Positions 44,174 to 53,439 of a stretch of DNA of 64,000 nucleotides are shown here, piece after piece. The notes beneath the pieces are model-generated. The model ran no database searches, had not been told where the DNA came from, and worked only from the letters and a program-made list of their open reading frames with translations. A program made the translations under genes and the position numbers. The stretch is from Methylophilaceae bacterium. GTDB lineage: Bacteria; Pseudomonadota; Gammaproteobacteria; Burkholderiales; Methylophilaceae. Within the stretch, counting starts at the first letter, position 1, and every line of letters starts with the position of its first letter. The stretch lies in the NCBI GenBank assembly GCA_028823485.1, contig JAPKBG010000009.1, positions 1 to 64,000 on the forward strand, in the 5' to 3' direction.

Positions 44174-45523
44174 CTATTTGCTTAAAATGCCTAGCTTCTC
44201 TTCAAGGTAATGAATGTTAGTGCCACCAAGGTGGAAGGCAGCATCAGCCATTAAATCTGTGTGCAATGCTATGTTGGTTTTAATCCCTTGTACCGACATT
44301 TCAGATAAGGCAATACGCATGCGGGCGATGGCTTGTTCACGTGTTGCGCCATAGGTAATCAATTTGCAAATCATAGAATCGTAATGCGGTGAAACGGTGT
44401 AACCACCATAGGCATGCGTATCAATGCGTACACCTGGCCCGCCAGGCATGTGGAAGCGATCAATTTTGCCAGGAGATGGTATAAACGTATAAGGATCTTC
44501 AGCATTAATACGGCACTCAATTGCATGGCCATTTAATTGCACATCCTTTTGACGGAAGCCTAGCTTTTCACCTGCAGCAACATTGATTTGTTGTCTGACT
44601 AAATCAATGCCAGTAATCATTTCTGTTACAGTATGCTCAACTTGCAAGCGCGTATTCATTTCAATAAAGAAAAATTCACCATTTTCATATAGAAACTCAA
44701 AAGTGCCAACCCCATGATAGTTAATTTTGCGGCAGGCTTCAGCACAACGTTCACCAATTTTGTCGCGTAACTTAGTCGCCAATAATGGGGATGGCGCTTC
44801 TTCAATCACTTTTTGATGGCGGCGCTGCATAGAGCAATCACGATCACCTAAATAAACAGCATTACCAAATTTGTCCGCCAGCACTTGAATCTCAATATGG
44901 CGCGGGTTTTCTAAAAACTTTTCCATGTACACGACAGGGTTGCCAAAAAAGCTTTCGGCTTCGGCTTTTGTCATGTTGACCGCATTCACCAATGCGGCCT
45001 CGGTATGCACAACGCGCATGCCACGACCACCGCCACCGCCAGCCGCTTTGATAATGACTGGGTAGCCTACTCTTTTAGCTGTTGCTTTCATGATGGCAGG
45101 ATCATCTGACAGTTCGCCATCAGAACCTGGCACACAAGGAATTCCCGCTTTTTTCATCGCCTCTTTGGCAGAAACTTTATCCCCCATTAGGCGAATCGTT
45201 TCCGCTTTAGGGCCAATAAATGTAAAACCGCTTTGTTCTACGCGCTCTGCAAAATCAGCATTTTCAGATAAGAAACCATAGCCAGGATGAATGGCTTGCG
45301 CATCAGTGACTTCTGCGGCACTGATGACAGCAGGAATATTGAGGTAACTCAGTTTAGAAGAGGCCGGGCCAATACAAACAGACTCATCTGCTAGCTTTAC
45401 ATATTTAGCTTCTTTGTCAGCTTCGGAATGGACTGTAACGGTTTTAATACCCATCTCTCGGCAGGCACGTTGCACACGTAGCGCAATTTCACCCCTGTTG
45501 GCGATTAATATTTTTTCAAACAT
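44174..45523 (-). CDS. accC: Acetyl-CoA carboxylase, biotin carboxylase subunit
   Basis: ATP-dependent carboxylation of biotin on AccB, the first half-reaction of fatty-acid synthesis. The 449 residues equal E. coli AccC. The start is [26 protein letters not shown], the glycine-rich ATP-grasp loop is [14 protein letters not shown], and catalytic-site motifs are [16 protein letters not shown] and [11 protein letters not shown]. It follows accB by 3 bp. Confidence 0.98.
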   Translation of the reverse strand: MFEKILIANRGEIALRVQRACREMGIKTVTVHSEADKEAKYVKLADESVCIGPASSKLSYLNIPAVISAAEVTDAQAIHPGYGFLSENADFAERVEQSGFTFIGPKAETIRLMGDKVSAKEAMKKAGIPCVPGSDGELSDDPAIMKATAKRVGYPVIIKAAGGGGGRGMRVVHTEAALVNAVNMTKAEAESFFGNPVVYMEKFLENPRHIEIQVLADKFGNAVYLGDRDCSMQRRHQKVIEEAPSPLLATKLRDKIGERCAEACRKINYHGVGTFEFLYENGEFFFIEMNTRLQVEHTVTEMITGIDLVRQQINVAAGEKLGFRQKDVQLNGHAIECRINAEDPYTFIPSPGKIDRFHMPGGPGVRIDTHAYGGYTVSPHYDSMICKLITYGATREQAIARMRIALSEMSVQGIKTNIALHTDLMADAAFHLGGTNIHYLEEKLGILSK

Positions 45524-45526
45524 AAG

Positions 45527-45970
45527 TTACCCAATCACAAATAAAGTTTCGCCGTATTCAACTGGCTGGCCATTTTCAATTAATATTTTCTTCACAACAC
45601 CAGCCTTATCACTTTCAATTTCATTCAGTAGCTTCATGGCTTCGATAATACAGAGCGTATCACCCACTTCAACCGTATCGCCAACTTGTACAAAAGCGCT
45701 AGTCTCAGGTGAAGAAGAGCGGTAGAAGGTACCAACCATCGGAGATTCCACTTCATGGCCTTGCACAGCTTCTGGTGCAGCATGTGCATCCGCTGCTGGC
45801 GTAGTAGGCGCTGCTAGTGGTGCCTGCGCCACCATCTGTTGCATAGCTTGAGGAGCTGCTTGTGTTGCGCGACTAATGCGTACTTTTTCTTCACCCTCAG
45901 TTAGCTCTAGCTCAGAAATTCCTGATTCTTCAACTAAATCAATTAGTTTTTTTAATTTACGTAAATCCAT
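45527..45970 (-). CDS. accB: Acetyl-CoA carboxylase biotin carboxyl carrier protein
   Basis: Carries biotin between the biotin carboxylase and transcarboxylase. The 147 residues start [26 protein letters not shown], with an Ala/Pro/Gln-rich linker (about 35-70). The C-terminal biotinyl domain contains the biotinylation motif [10 protein letters not shown] (Lys113) and ends ETLFVIG. Cotranscribed with accC, downstream of aroQ. Confidence 0.98.
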   Translation of the reverse strand: MDLRKLKKLIDLVEESGISELELTEGEEKVRISRATQAAPQAMQQMVAQAPLAAPTTPAADAHAAPEAVQGHEVESPMVGTFYRSSSPETSAFVQVGDTVEVGDTLCIIEAMKLLNEIESDKAGVVKKILIENGQPVEYGETLFVIG

Positions 45971-45994
45971 GGTAACTCCTCAAATAACTCGTTT

Positions 45995-46447
45995 TTATAA
46001 TTCAATGTTTAGCTGATTAATAGTAAAGCGTAGCGCTGCGGCATAACCTTCAGCACCTAAACCGCTGATGACGCCTACTGCTATATCACTAAAATAAGAG
46101 TGATGCCTAAAGCTCTCACGTGTGAACACATTTGATAAATGCACTTCAACAAAGGGGATATTAACGGCAGAAATTGCATCGCGAATTGAAACAGAAGTAT
46201 GCGTAAAGGCGGCGGGGTTGATGATAATGAAATCAACTTTTTCTGTCGCCAATGTATGAATTTTGGCGACGATATCTGCTTCAGCATTACTTTGATAAGA
46301 TTCTAATGCAACACCTGCTGTTTTTGCTATTGCACTCAAGCTAGTGTTGATGCTGTCTAACGTTGCATGACCATAGTGCTCCGGCTCGCGCGTACCAAGC
46401 AGGTTAAGGTTGGGACCGTGTATAACTAGAATTGATTTTGCTGCCAT
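45995..46447 (-). CDS. aroQ: 3-dehydroquinate dehydratase, type II
   Basis: Third step of the shikimate pathway. The 150 residues start [22 protein letters not shown], containing the catalytic Tyr and Arg of type II enzymes. [17 protein letters not shown] and [18 protein letters not shown] carry the substrate-binding Asn, His and Arg. It lies 24 bp upstream of accB, the usual aroQ-accB-accC order. Confidence 0.97.
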   Translation of the reverse strand: MAAKSILVIHGPNLNLLGTREPEHYGHATLDSINTSLSAIAKTAGVALESYQSNAEADIVAKIHTLATEKVDFIIINPAAFTHTSVSIRDAISAVNIPFVEVHLSNVFTRESFRHHSYFSDIAVGVISGLGAEGYAAALRFTINQLNIEL

Positions 46448-46602
46448 TTTTTAATGCCTTGCCACAAAATTTGAAATATTAATCATGCGCAATTTTGCCG
46501 AAGTTAAGGGGCTTTGTCCAGCTTATTTGCAACATTTAAGCGAAGTTTAATAAATCTACTTGCGGGTCAGATGCGCTAAGCAATTGAAAATAATAGGTAA
46601 AT

Positions 46603-47139
46603 TTACGGGAGTAATTTAAGCAATGTTTCTTCTAATAGCACCTTAGAAATACGGCCAAAATAGGTGTTAGCAATCGTACCATCTGGCTTAATAATCACGG
46701 TATATGGTAGCGCGCTTTTATCGTTTCCAAGATTCGCTGCCAATTCGCCGCCATACTCTTCAGCAGAAAAAAGCGGGTAGCTAACAGGTGTTTCGGCGGC
46801 AAATGCTTTTATGGCGCCCATTTCATCCAATGCAATTCCCAGGACCACGACATTTTTATCTTTGTACTCAGAGTGTAATGTTGATAATTCAGGCATCTCT
46901 TCACGACATGGTCCGCACCAAGTAGCCCAAAAATTTAAAACGACTATTTTCCCTTGCCATTGACTCAGGGCTTGAGGCTCGCCATTTTCATCTGGGAAAA
47001 TTGACGCAAATAAAGCGGCAGTAGGGGAGTCGTCCACTGGGCGCACAACCGCTTTTTCGGTAGAGAAGTAGAAAGCACTAACAGTGATGACTATAAATGA
47101 AAGGATGGAGCCAATAGGAGAGGTCAGTTTATTTAACAT
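46603..47139 (-). CDS. TlpA-family membrane-anchored thioredoxin-like protein
   Basis: Periplasmic thiol-disulphide oxidoreductase of about 178 residues. An N-terminal signal anchor (SPIGSILSFIVITVSAFYF) is followed by a thioredoxin fold with active site WATWCGPCREEMPEL and cis-Pro region ALPYTVIIKPDG. Such proteins reduce apocytochrome c or other periplasmic thiols, using electrons from DsbD. The dsbD gene lies 47 bp upstream, which supports that partnership (inference). Confidence 0.92.
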   Translation of the reverse strand: MLNKLTSPIGSILSFIVITVSAFYFSTEKAVVRPVDDSPTAALFASIFPDENGEPQALSQWQGKIVVLNFWATWCGPCREEMPELSTLHSEYKDKNVVVLGIALDEMGAIKAFAAETPVSYPLFSAEEYGGELAANLGNDKSALPYTVIIKPDGTIANTYFGRISKVLLEETLLKLLP

Positions 47140-47186
47140 AGCTTTAATTCAATATCTCTCGTTGTATTAAGATTAAATGACTGAGG

Positions 47187-49082
47187 TTAACAAGTCACGA
47201 GTGGATTGCATTCATCCACTTTGAGCGCATTAACACGATTTACGGTCGCCAAGAATTTTGGAGCGCCCTCGTAGCCAATCACGCGAATCGGTTTGATTTC
47301 TTGCCCCGAACGGTTAAAAAAGATAATGCCAGGTGGTCCGTATAAATTAAAGCGTTGCAACAAAGCCAAATCTTCAGGCGTGTTATTCGTCACGTCGGCT
47401 TGTAATAAAACAGCGTCTTTAAGTGAGGTTTTTACGTCAGAATCACTAAATGTTAGTAGTTCCATTTCTTTACACGAAGTGCACCAATCAGCGTAAAAAT
47501 CCAGCATCACAATTTTGCCGTTCGCTGAACCGATGTGCGCATCAAGTTCAGCGGTATTTTTAACGCGAACAAAAGGTAAGTGGTTATTGGTTTGCTTGCT
47601 ACTCGATAGACTTAAGCCAGAAAGCGGCTGTAAGGGAGACTTGGCACCCGATAATGCGCCGATTAACATGGCAATCCCCATGATTAACAACATAATGCCG
47701 ACACCCTTCCAAAAGCGCGTCCAAGGGTGTGATCTGCCTGTGGCACTATCTAAAGGTAAGCTATCTAAAGCATGTAAATAGATAGCAGGAATAATCAACA
47801 AGGCTGCCCATAATCCCAATTGAACACTGGTTGGAATAATCGGGGATACGATAAAAATAGCCACGGCTAACATTAGTACGCCGAAAGAGCTACGTACAGC
47901 CTTCATCCAGACGCCAGCTTTTGGTAACACATGTCCAGCGGAAGCGCCGATGAGCAAAAGCGGCACACCCATACCAATAGACAATGCAAATAAAGCCACA
48001 CCACCCAGGACAACATCACGTGTTTGGCTAATATAAATGAGCGCACCAGCTAATGGTGCAGCAACACATGGGCTCACAATCAGTGCAGAAATAACGCCCA
48101 TGATAAAGACGCCAAGGAACTGGCCGCTTTTTAGTTTATTGGAAGTGTTGACCATGCGCTCTTCAATGGCGCTTGGCAATCTCAGCTCATAAAAGCCAAA
48201 CATTGAAAACGATAGCACTATAAAAATTAAAGCTGTTGCTGATAGCATCCATGGGCTTTGGAGTGCGTTACTGAGTAGTTGACCAGATAAACCTGCAGCA
48301 ATCCCTGCGATGGTATAGCTGAGCGCAATCCCCAATACATAGGCTAGCGAAAGGTTGAAGCTGTGTAGTCGGCTGGTTTCTGCTTTATGTGCTTTTTTAT
48401 CGCCGACAATGATGCCAGATAAGATGGGAATCATCGGCAAGACACAAGGTGTGAAAGAAAGTAACAAGCCAAAGCTAAAGAACCCCGCTGCAATGAGCCA
48501 TAACTTGCCGCTTTTTAATAAGCTGGTGGCTTCATCTTCGCTACTCTCTACAACAGTTGTGTTTGTGGTCGCCGCCGAACGAGTAACGCTGTTCGAGACT
48601 GGCGCATCAGGCATTGCAATATTCAATTTCTTTAGTTGTGGTGCATAGCAAAGCCCTTTTTCACTACAGCCTTGAAGCCGCGCATGGAGGACAACATCTT
48701 TTGCTGCATTGTCGAGCGCAATACCGGCTGCAAAATTATGGTGATAAACTTCTTGTGTGCCAAAGTTAGGGTCTTCTTTCATATCACCCGCTGGTAAGTT
48801 AACCACGGTAACCGTCCCTAGCGCAACATCTTCAATTTCAAATTTAATGCGGTCTTTATAGAGGTAGTATCCCGGCGCAATCGTGAAGACTGCTTCTAAG
48901 GTCTTACTGTCTTTGGCGACAACATCCAGTTTAAACGCTTCATCAGGGTGCAGGAAAGTATCATCAACACCATCGGTAAAGGCACTAAAGTCAGCGAAGC
49001 TACTGGTCGTAAAAGCGAGCTGAGACAACAGCAATAATAAAGTGCCGAACAAAACGACTACTTTTGGAAAAGGTTTTAACAT
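47187..49082 (-). CDS. dsbD: Thiol:disulfide interchange protein DsbD
   Basis: Moves electrons from cytoplasmic thioredoxin to the periplasm. About 631 residues from ATG 49082, chosen for its GAGG Shine-Dalgarno and signal peptide (MLKPFPKVVVLFGTLLLLLS); an in-frame start at 49106 would lie inside cutA. The N-terminal domain has GCSEKGLCYAPQ. The eight-helix membrane domain has the redox cysteines in FTPCVLPMIP and VSPCVAAPLAG. The C-terminal thioredoxin domain has YADWCTSCKEM. It is between cutA (7 bp) and tlpA. Confidence 0.97.
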   Translation of the reverse strand: MLKPFPKVVVLFGTLLLLLSQLAFTTSSFADFSAFTDGVDDTFLHPDEAFKLDVVAKDSKTLEAVFTIAPGYYLYKDRIKFEIEDVALGTVTVVNLPAGDMKEDPNFGTQEVYHHNFAAGIALDNAAKDVVLHARLQGCSEKGLCYAPQLKKLNIAMPDAPVSNSVTRSAATTNTTVVESSEDEATSLLKSGKLWLIAAGFFSFGLLLSFTPCVLPMIPILSGIIVGDKKAHKAETSRLHSFNLSLAYVLGIALSYTIAGIAAGLSGQLLSNALQSPWMLSATALIFIVLSFSMFGFYELRLPSAIEERMVNTSNKLKSGQFLGVFIMGVISALIVSPCVAAPLAGALIYISQTRDVVLGGVALFALSIGMGVPLLLIGASAGHVLPKAGVWMKAVRSSFGVLMLAVAIFIVSPIIPTSVQLGLWAALLIIPAIYLHALDSLPLDSATGRSHPWTRFWKGVGIMLLIMGIAMLIGALSGAKSPLQPLSGLSLSSSKQTNNHLPFVRVKNTAELDAHIGSANGKIVMLDFYADWCTSCKEMELLTFSDSDVKTSLKDAVLLQADVTNNTPEDLALLQRFNLYGPPGIIFFNRSGQEIKPIRVIGYEGAPKFLATVNRVNALKVDECNPLVTC

Positions 49083-49089
49083 TGTTGCC

Positions 49090-49413
49090 TCATAAAATTT
49101 GGTCATTTACCCATTGCAAATAGGGGGTATAGACACCATGTACATTGAGTGCAATGATGTCAGGAAGTTCGTATGGGTGCATTTCTACAATCAGCGCTTC
49201 TAATTTGGAGTAGCAGTCCTGATTAGTTTTAATGCGTAGTGGAAACTCAGTTTGCGTTTCGACTGTATTTTTCCATTCATATACCGACTGACAAGCCGCG
49301 CCAATATTAACACAGGCGGCTAGTTTGTCCTTAATCAGTGCGTTAGCGATACGCTGTGCGTAAATTTGGTCTGGCACATGTGTTAACACGACTATAATAT
49401 TGTTTTTAGGCAT
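49090..49413 (-). CDS. cutA: Divalent-cation tolerance protein CutA
   Basis: Small trimeric cytoplasmic protein linked to copper tolerance, exact role unsettled. The 107 residues contain the family motifs RIANALIKDKLAACVNIG, VYEWKNTVETQTEFPLRIKT and EMHPYELPDIIAL. First gene of cutA-dsbD-tlpA; divergent from fxsA. Confidence 0.96.
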   Translation of the reverse strand: MPKNNIIVVLTHVPDQIYAQRIANALIKDKLAACVNIGAACQSVYEWKNTVETQTEFPLRIKTNQDCYSKLEALIVEMHPYELPDIIALNVHGVYTPYLQWVNDQIL

Positions 49414-49463
49414 TATTGTTGTAGATATTGGTTATTCAATTTTTTACATCCATTAAGGAGCTT

Positions 49464-49955
49464 ATGCGTTTACTTTTTATCGCCATTTTACTTGCTTTTC
49501 CTATCGCAGAAATCTATCTGTTGTTTCAGCTGGCCGACCGTTACGGCTGGTGGCTACTATTATACTTGGTCGTGATTACTTATCTAGGCTTACAACTCAT
49601 CAAGGGTGAAAAGCAAATGATGTCCGCTAAAATGATGCAAAGTATACAGTCTGGCGGCAACCCGTTTAAAACAGCGATGGGCACTGCACGTAACTTATTC
49701 GCTGGCGTATTGTTGGTGATTCCGGGTGTTATTACCGATGTGGTTGCTGCAGGCTTATTACTTATTCCGATTAAACAACCTAATGTGGATGCGAATACAG
49801 GTAGTTATCAAACTGATGGTAGTGGGTATGAAGGCAGTTATCGTAACTCAGGCACACAGCCAGCCAACGATGACATTATTGAAGGCGAGTACGAAGAGGT
49901 GAAAGAGCCTGTATCCGATGACAATACTATATCTTTTGATAAAGGCCCAAAATAG
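49464..49955 (+). CDS. fxsA: FxsA family membrane protein
   Basis: Inner-membrane protein whose E. coli relative relieves F-exclusion of phage T7 when overproduced; normal role unknown. About 163 residues from ATG 49464, chosen because AAGGAG precedes it; the frame is open to 49428. Three hydrophobic segments are present, with the family core FPIAEIYLLFQLADRYGWW and NLFAGVLLVIPGVITDVVA. A polar acidic tail follows. Confidence 0.92.
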   Translation: MRLLFIAILLAFPIAEIYLLFQLADRYGWWLLLYLVVITYLGLQLIKGEKQMMSAKMMQSIQSGGNPFKTAMGTARNLFAGVLLVIPGVITDVVAAGLLLIPIKQPNVDANTGSYQTDGSGYEGSYRNSGTQPANDDIIEGEYEEVKEPVSDDNTISFDKGPK

Positions 49956-50026
49956 AAGCTCAGAAAAGTAACTTAAAAAGACGGTTTTAGGAAAATAGTC
50001 TTAGAAAGATAGTTAAGGAAATCAAG

Positions 50027-51031
50027 ATGGCAAAAGTCACCATACAATCTAGCGGCTATGCATTTGAGGTTAAACCCAGACAAACCGTATTAGAGGCCGC
50101 GATTGAAAGCGGTATTAACTTGCCTTATGGTTGCCGTACTGGCGCATGTGGTTCGTGTAAAGGCAAAGTCATCTCAGGCAAGGTCATGCATGATGATTAC
50201 CAAGGTACAGCGATGACTGATGAAGAGTTGGCTGGGGGTAACGCATTATTTTGTTGTGCAAGGCCATTAGAAGATTTAATGATTGATGTGCGAGAGCCAG
50301 CAGGTACAGGCGTTAAGCCACGCATCTTGCCTGCTCGTGTATCAAAAAAAGAAATGCTCGCACCTGATGTGATTTCGCTTCACCTCCAACTGCCAAGCAG
50401 TGAGCACTTGCAATTCTTACCGGGGCAATACATTGAATTCATTTTAAAGAACGGTAAGCGTTGCGCTTTCTCCATCGCTAATGCACCGTATTCAGATTGC
50501 GGCTTAGAGCTACATCTACGATTAGTTAAAGGCGGCGAGTTCACCGAATACGTCTTTAATGAGCTACAAGAAAAAGCCATCATGCGTATCGAAGCCCCCT
50601 TTGGTAGCTTCCATTTACGTGGTGAATCGAATAAACCGATTATCTTCGCGGCTACAGGGACGGGCTTTGCGCCGATTAAAGGCATTATCGAGGACATGCT
50701 GTATAACGATGTTCAACGCCCAATGACCTTATATTGGGGAGGTCGCAAGCCTGAAGACTTATATATGGATGACTTATGTAAACGCTGGGCAGAGCATGTG
50801 CCGACGTTTACTTATGTACCTGTATTGTCGAAACTTGATGCTGATTGGGGTGGTAGAACAGGTTATGTACAACAAGCTATTGCCGCTGACATGCCTGACT
50901 TAAGTGGCTATGAAGCTTATGTGTGTGGCTTGCCGAATATGGTTGATGATGCGCAGAAAGTATTTGCCGCACATGGTTTGCCGCAAGAGGCATTCTTTAG
51001 TGATGCGTTTACTTTTGCGGCTAGAAAGTAA
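50027..51031 (+). CDS. 2Fe-2S ferredoxin-NAD(P)H reductase (CDP-6-deoxyglucoseen reductase-like)
   Basis: The 334 residues combine an N-terminal plant-type 2Fe-2S domain (Cys36, Cys41, Cys44 in YGCRTGACGSC; Cys76 or Cys77 in FCCARP), an FAD domain (GQYIEFILKNGKRCAFSIAN) and an NAD domain (IIFAATGTGFAPIKGIIE). This architecture is shared by electron-transfer components of oxygenases and by AscD/RfbI-like reductases. No oxygenase or dideoxysugar gene is nearby, so the partner is unknown. Confidence 0.88.
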   Translation: MAKVTIQSSGYAFEVKPRQTVLEAAIESGINLPYGCRTGACGSCKGKVISGKVMHDDYQGTAMTDEELAGGNALFCCARPLEDLMIDVREPAGTGVKPRILPARVSKKEMLAPDVISLHLQLPSSEHLQFLPGQYIEFILKNGKRCAFSIANAPYSDCGLELHLRLVKGGEFTEYVFNELQEKAIMRIEAPFGSFHLRGESNKPIIFAATGTGFAPIKGIIEDMLYNDVQRPMTLYWGGRKPEDLYMDDLCKRWAEHVPTFTYVPVLSKLDADWGGRTGYVQQAIAADMPDLSGYEAYVCGLPNMVDDAQKVFAAHGLPQEAFFSDAFTFAARK

Positions 51032-51050
51032 GGCCAGAGGATAAATATAG

Positions 51051-51305
51051 ATGTTTAAGTATGAAGGTGGCTCAGTCATTTTAATTGGCGACAATGTACT
51101 CATTGATAAGGGGAAAATGCCAGGAGTTGTTGATTTAGTCGTCAACACACCAGCAGAAGTGAAGGCCTTTAAGGTGGCGGAGATTGGCATCATGGTGAAA
51201 GTACCTATTGGCTTAGTGTATTTGACGCAGAAATGGTTAAAAGAAGACCCCTTAATGTTCGTTTCCCGCGGGAAACGAAAGCCACTGTTTAAGATGAATG
51301 TTTAA
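51051..51305 (+). CDS. Hypothetical protein of 84 residues
   Basis: MFKYEGGSVILIGDNVLIDKGKMPG opens a short, mostly beta-rich protein I do not recognise. No signal peptide or membrane segment. It starts 19 bp after the reductase and could be cotranscribed with it. A perfect 22-bp palindrome lies in its 3' end (51258-51279). Because the neighbouring downstream region is decayed, this may be a remnant, though its frame is intact. Confidence 0.55.
   Translation: MFKYEGGSVILIGDNVLIDKGKMPGVVDLVVNTPAEVKAFKVAEIGIMVKVPIGLVYLTQKWLKEDPLMFVSRGKRKPLFKMNV
51258..51279. repeat. Perfect 22-bp palindrome
   Basis: Half-site TTCGTTTCCCG is followed directly by its exact reverse complement CGGGAAACGAA, with no spacer. 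It lies within the 84-residue gene. It is not the parS consensus. Confidence 0.85.
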
Positions 51306-51424
51306 TGGGGTGAAGTAACAGCAGCACGACGGACAAAAGATAAGTTTAATGACGGAAGTAGTAGTAGGTTTTTTTAAAAGTAGCAGCAGCACAAAGTATT
51401 GGTTTTTATAAAGTGGTTTTTTTA

Positions 51425-51819
51425 GATGTTAATTTACTGACAGATAAGTTGCATGATTGGGTGAATGGAGCGATTTAGCTATTACCGAATCTCGTAGTGG
51501 CATTAATTGTTTTTGCCATCTTTTATATTGCAGCGCGGATTGCAAGAACCGTCATTGCGAACAAAGTCTTTTACGAAGATAACCCTAGCTTAAGTGTCGT
51601 GCTTGGTGGTTTGGTTCAGTGGGGACGGTTGATTTAGCAACTAGTTGGGTGACGTTGGAGGTGCGCTGGTGGGTGGATACAGAACGTGACCCGGCTTATA
51701 CCGTGACAGCGGAGTTATTGACTGGTATTAAGAAGGCTTTTGTTGCGAGTGGGATTGATATGCCGTTTGAGACGCAGGTGAGTTTGTTACATAATCAGAC
51801 GGAAGAGGGTGGTGCCTAA
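51425..51819 (+). pseudogene. MscS-family mechanosensitive channel, internally deleted
   Basis: The first part reads DKLHDWVNGAI-stop-LLPNLVVALIVFAIFY, the N-terminal helix of an MscS channel with a TAG at 51476-51478. It continues to VVLGGLVQWGRLI. The frame then shifts and the sequence jumps to the C-terminal domain, SWVTLEVRWWVDTERDP and GIDMPFETQVSLLHNQTEE, which is the typical MscS end. The pore helix and beta domain between them are missing (roughly 150-200 residues). Nonsense mutation, deletion and frame change make it non-functional. Confidence 0.8.
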
Positions 51820-51931
51820 GCACGGGTAGCGTGCAATAAGTAGGGCGACAATAAGCGGTAGCGCATTGTGCCATCGCGCGAAAAGCGACCTATCTAAGAC
51901 GTTAACTTTCACTAACTAATATAGACAGACG

Positions 51932-51962
51932 TAAAAAAGCCCTCAAAGCAAGGGCTTTTTAA
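51932..51962 (-). terminator. Rho-independent terminator after the FKBP gene
   Basis: A perfect 10-bp stem (AAAAAGCCCT at 51934-51943 with AGGGCTTTTT at 51951-51960) and a 7-base loop, 20 bp past the FKBP stop; T-runs on both sides. Confidence 0.87.
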
Positions 51963-51981
51963 TCACTAACTAATGCTTAGT

Positions 51982-52608
51982 TTAAGCAATAGCCAATAAC
52001 TCGACCTCAAACACCAATACTGCATCAGGACCAATCACAGGGCCAGAACCAGCTGGGCCGTAAGCTAAGTCAGAAGGAATTGTTACTTCAAACTTATCAC
52101 CAACATTCATTAGTTGAAGTACTTCAGTCCAACCTGAAATCACACCGCCTACTGGGAAAGTAGCTGGTTCGCCGCGCTCGTAAGAGCTGTCGAATACTGT
52201 GCCGTCAGTTAATGTACCTTTGTAATGTACGGTTACTGAGTTAGATGCTTTTGGTGTTTCGCCATCGCCAGAAACCAATGATTTATATTGCAAACCAGAG
52301 TCAGTTGTTTTAACGCCTTCTTTTTGGCTGTTCTCTGCTAAGTAAGCAACGCCTTCTTCTTGGTTTTTAGTCGCTTTTCCAGCTTGCTCAACACTTTGTT
52401 GCTCTTGTGTGAGTTTTTGAATTTCTTCAACAGTGCTTTTTTTTAGTTCTTCAGTTAAGCGTGATGCGTTACCTGCCATTACGTCGTTAACAGCCAATAC
52501 TAATGTGACTGTATCAAGGTCAAGGCCATCATTTTTTAACTGCGTTGCCATGTTTTCACCAACGATATAGCTTAAACGTTGGTTTAGCGTTTCTAGTTCT
52601 TTTGTCAT
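51982..52608 (-). CDS. FKBP-type peptidyl-prolyl cis-trans isomerase (FklB-like)
   Basis: The 208 residues have an N-terminal helical dimerisation domain (SYIVGENMATQLKNDGLDLD) and a C-terminal FKBP domain (VTVHYKGTLTDGTVFDSSYERGEP, GWTEVLQLMNVGDKFEVTIPSDLAYG) with the usual aromatic and acidic pocket residues. No signal peptide is seen, so it resembles cytoplasmic FklB rather than periplasmic FkpA. Single gene with its own terminator. Confidence 0.93.
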   Translation of the reverse strand: MTKELETLNQRLSYIVGENMATQLKNDGLDLDTVTLVLAVNDVMAGNASRLTEELKKSTVEEIQKLTQEQQSVEQAGKATKNQEEGVAYLAENSQKEGVKTTDSGLQYKSLVSGDGETPKASNSVTVHYKGTLTDGTVFDSSYERGEPATFPVGGVISGWTEVLQLMNVGDKFEVTIPSDLAYGPAGSGPVIGPDAVLVFEVELLAIA

Positions 52609-52793
52609 TAGATTACTTTCTATTGATGTCTCATTTTGAGAGGTTTAGGATGATCTTGCGAATTAGATGAGGCGTATTTTACATTGAATGTGCGAGTGTA
52701 TCTAGTTTGAGGGTGTTGTGGTCCAATGCATGGCACTTGGTTTTATCACCGATATTCTTTACGAGGCGGGGCTTGTAGCTGTTATACGGCAAA

Positions 52794-53062
52794 TTACTTC
52801 GGTAGTTTGATGGTTAAATCTTGTTTGTTCGGCCAGCCATTTTTTTGTTGGATGGAGTGTATTTTGTCGATTCTATCTTGCGTTAATGGATGCGTCTGTA
52901 GAAATGCAAGATCAGATTCGCTTTTATCTAAAATGCCTTCAAAGAGCTCGGTTGAACCTACCACGTGGCCGTAATGGTTGAATAAGGTTTGTATACCAGC
53001 TGCATTCGCTTCTGATTCCATCTTACGACCAAAGTGCAATGAGGTGATTAATCCGCAATCAC
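52794..53062 (-). pseudogene. M48 family metallopeptidase, C-terminal fragment
   Basis: HFGRKMESEANAAGIQTLF matches the third zinc-ligand region (ExEAD-type) of M48 peptidases, and FLQTHPLTQDRIDKIHSIQ is their conserved C-terminal THP motif. The N-terminal two thirds, including the HExxH active site, are absent. The fragment begins immediately against the 3' end of ybjQ. A deletion that joined ybjQ to the peptidase interior is the simplest explanation. Confidence 0.78.
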
Positions 53063-53362
53063 GATGGTACCGCAAACGAATAACTCTGCTGCACCTGCTG
53101 CAATAGAAGACGTTGAGAAGCGTACATTAACAATGGCATTGGCACCCAGTCCTAATGCTTGCGCTTCCATGCGTTCTAAGGATTGCTCGCGTGATTCGTT
53201 TAATAGTTCGGTATAAGAACGTAATTCACCACCAAAGATATTTTTAATACCGGCAAAAAAGTCTTTACCTACATGCTTAGCACGGACAGTACTGCCTTGC
53301 ACTAAGCCTAGGTGGGTTTTGATCTGATGGCCGGGAATGATTTCGAGGTTATTGATAATCAC
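53048..53362 (-). CDS. YbjQ family protein (UPF0145)
   Basis: Putative heavy-metal-binding protein family of unknown function, pentameric in known structures. The 104 residues include the family core LELIPG-like start (NLEIIPGHQIKTHLGLVQGSTVRA), GGELRSYTELLNESREQSLERM and LGANAIVNVRFSTSSI. Its 3' end touches the M48 peptidase fragment. Confidence 0.92.
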   Translation of the reverse strand: MIINNLEIIPGHQIKTHLGLVQGSTVRAKHVGKDFFAGIKNIFGGELRSYTELLNESREQSLERMEAQALGLGANAIVNVRFSTSSIAAGAAELFVCGTIVIAD

Positions 53363-53439
53363 AACATTTCCTTCTTGTTGAAATTATTATGTACATTGCA
53401 TTCTAGGACGCTTGATTTAATCAGTTTGCTGTCGTTATG

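Noticed and set aside
51258-51279. The 22-bp palindrome as a third parS
   Set aside because: It lacks the CACGTG core; only the GTTTC/GAAAC arms are similar.
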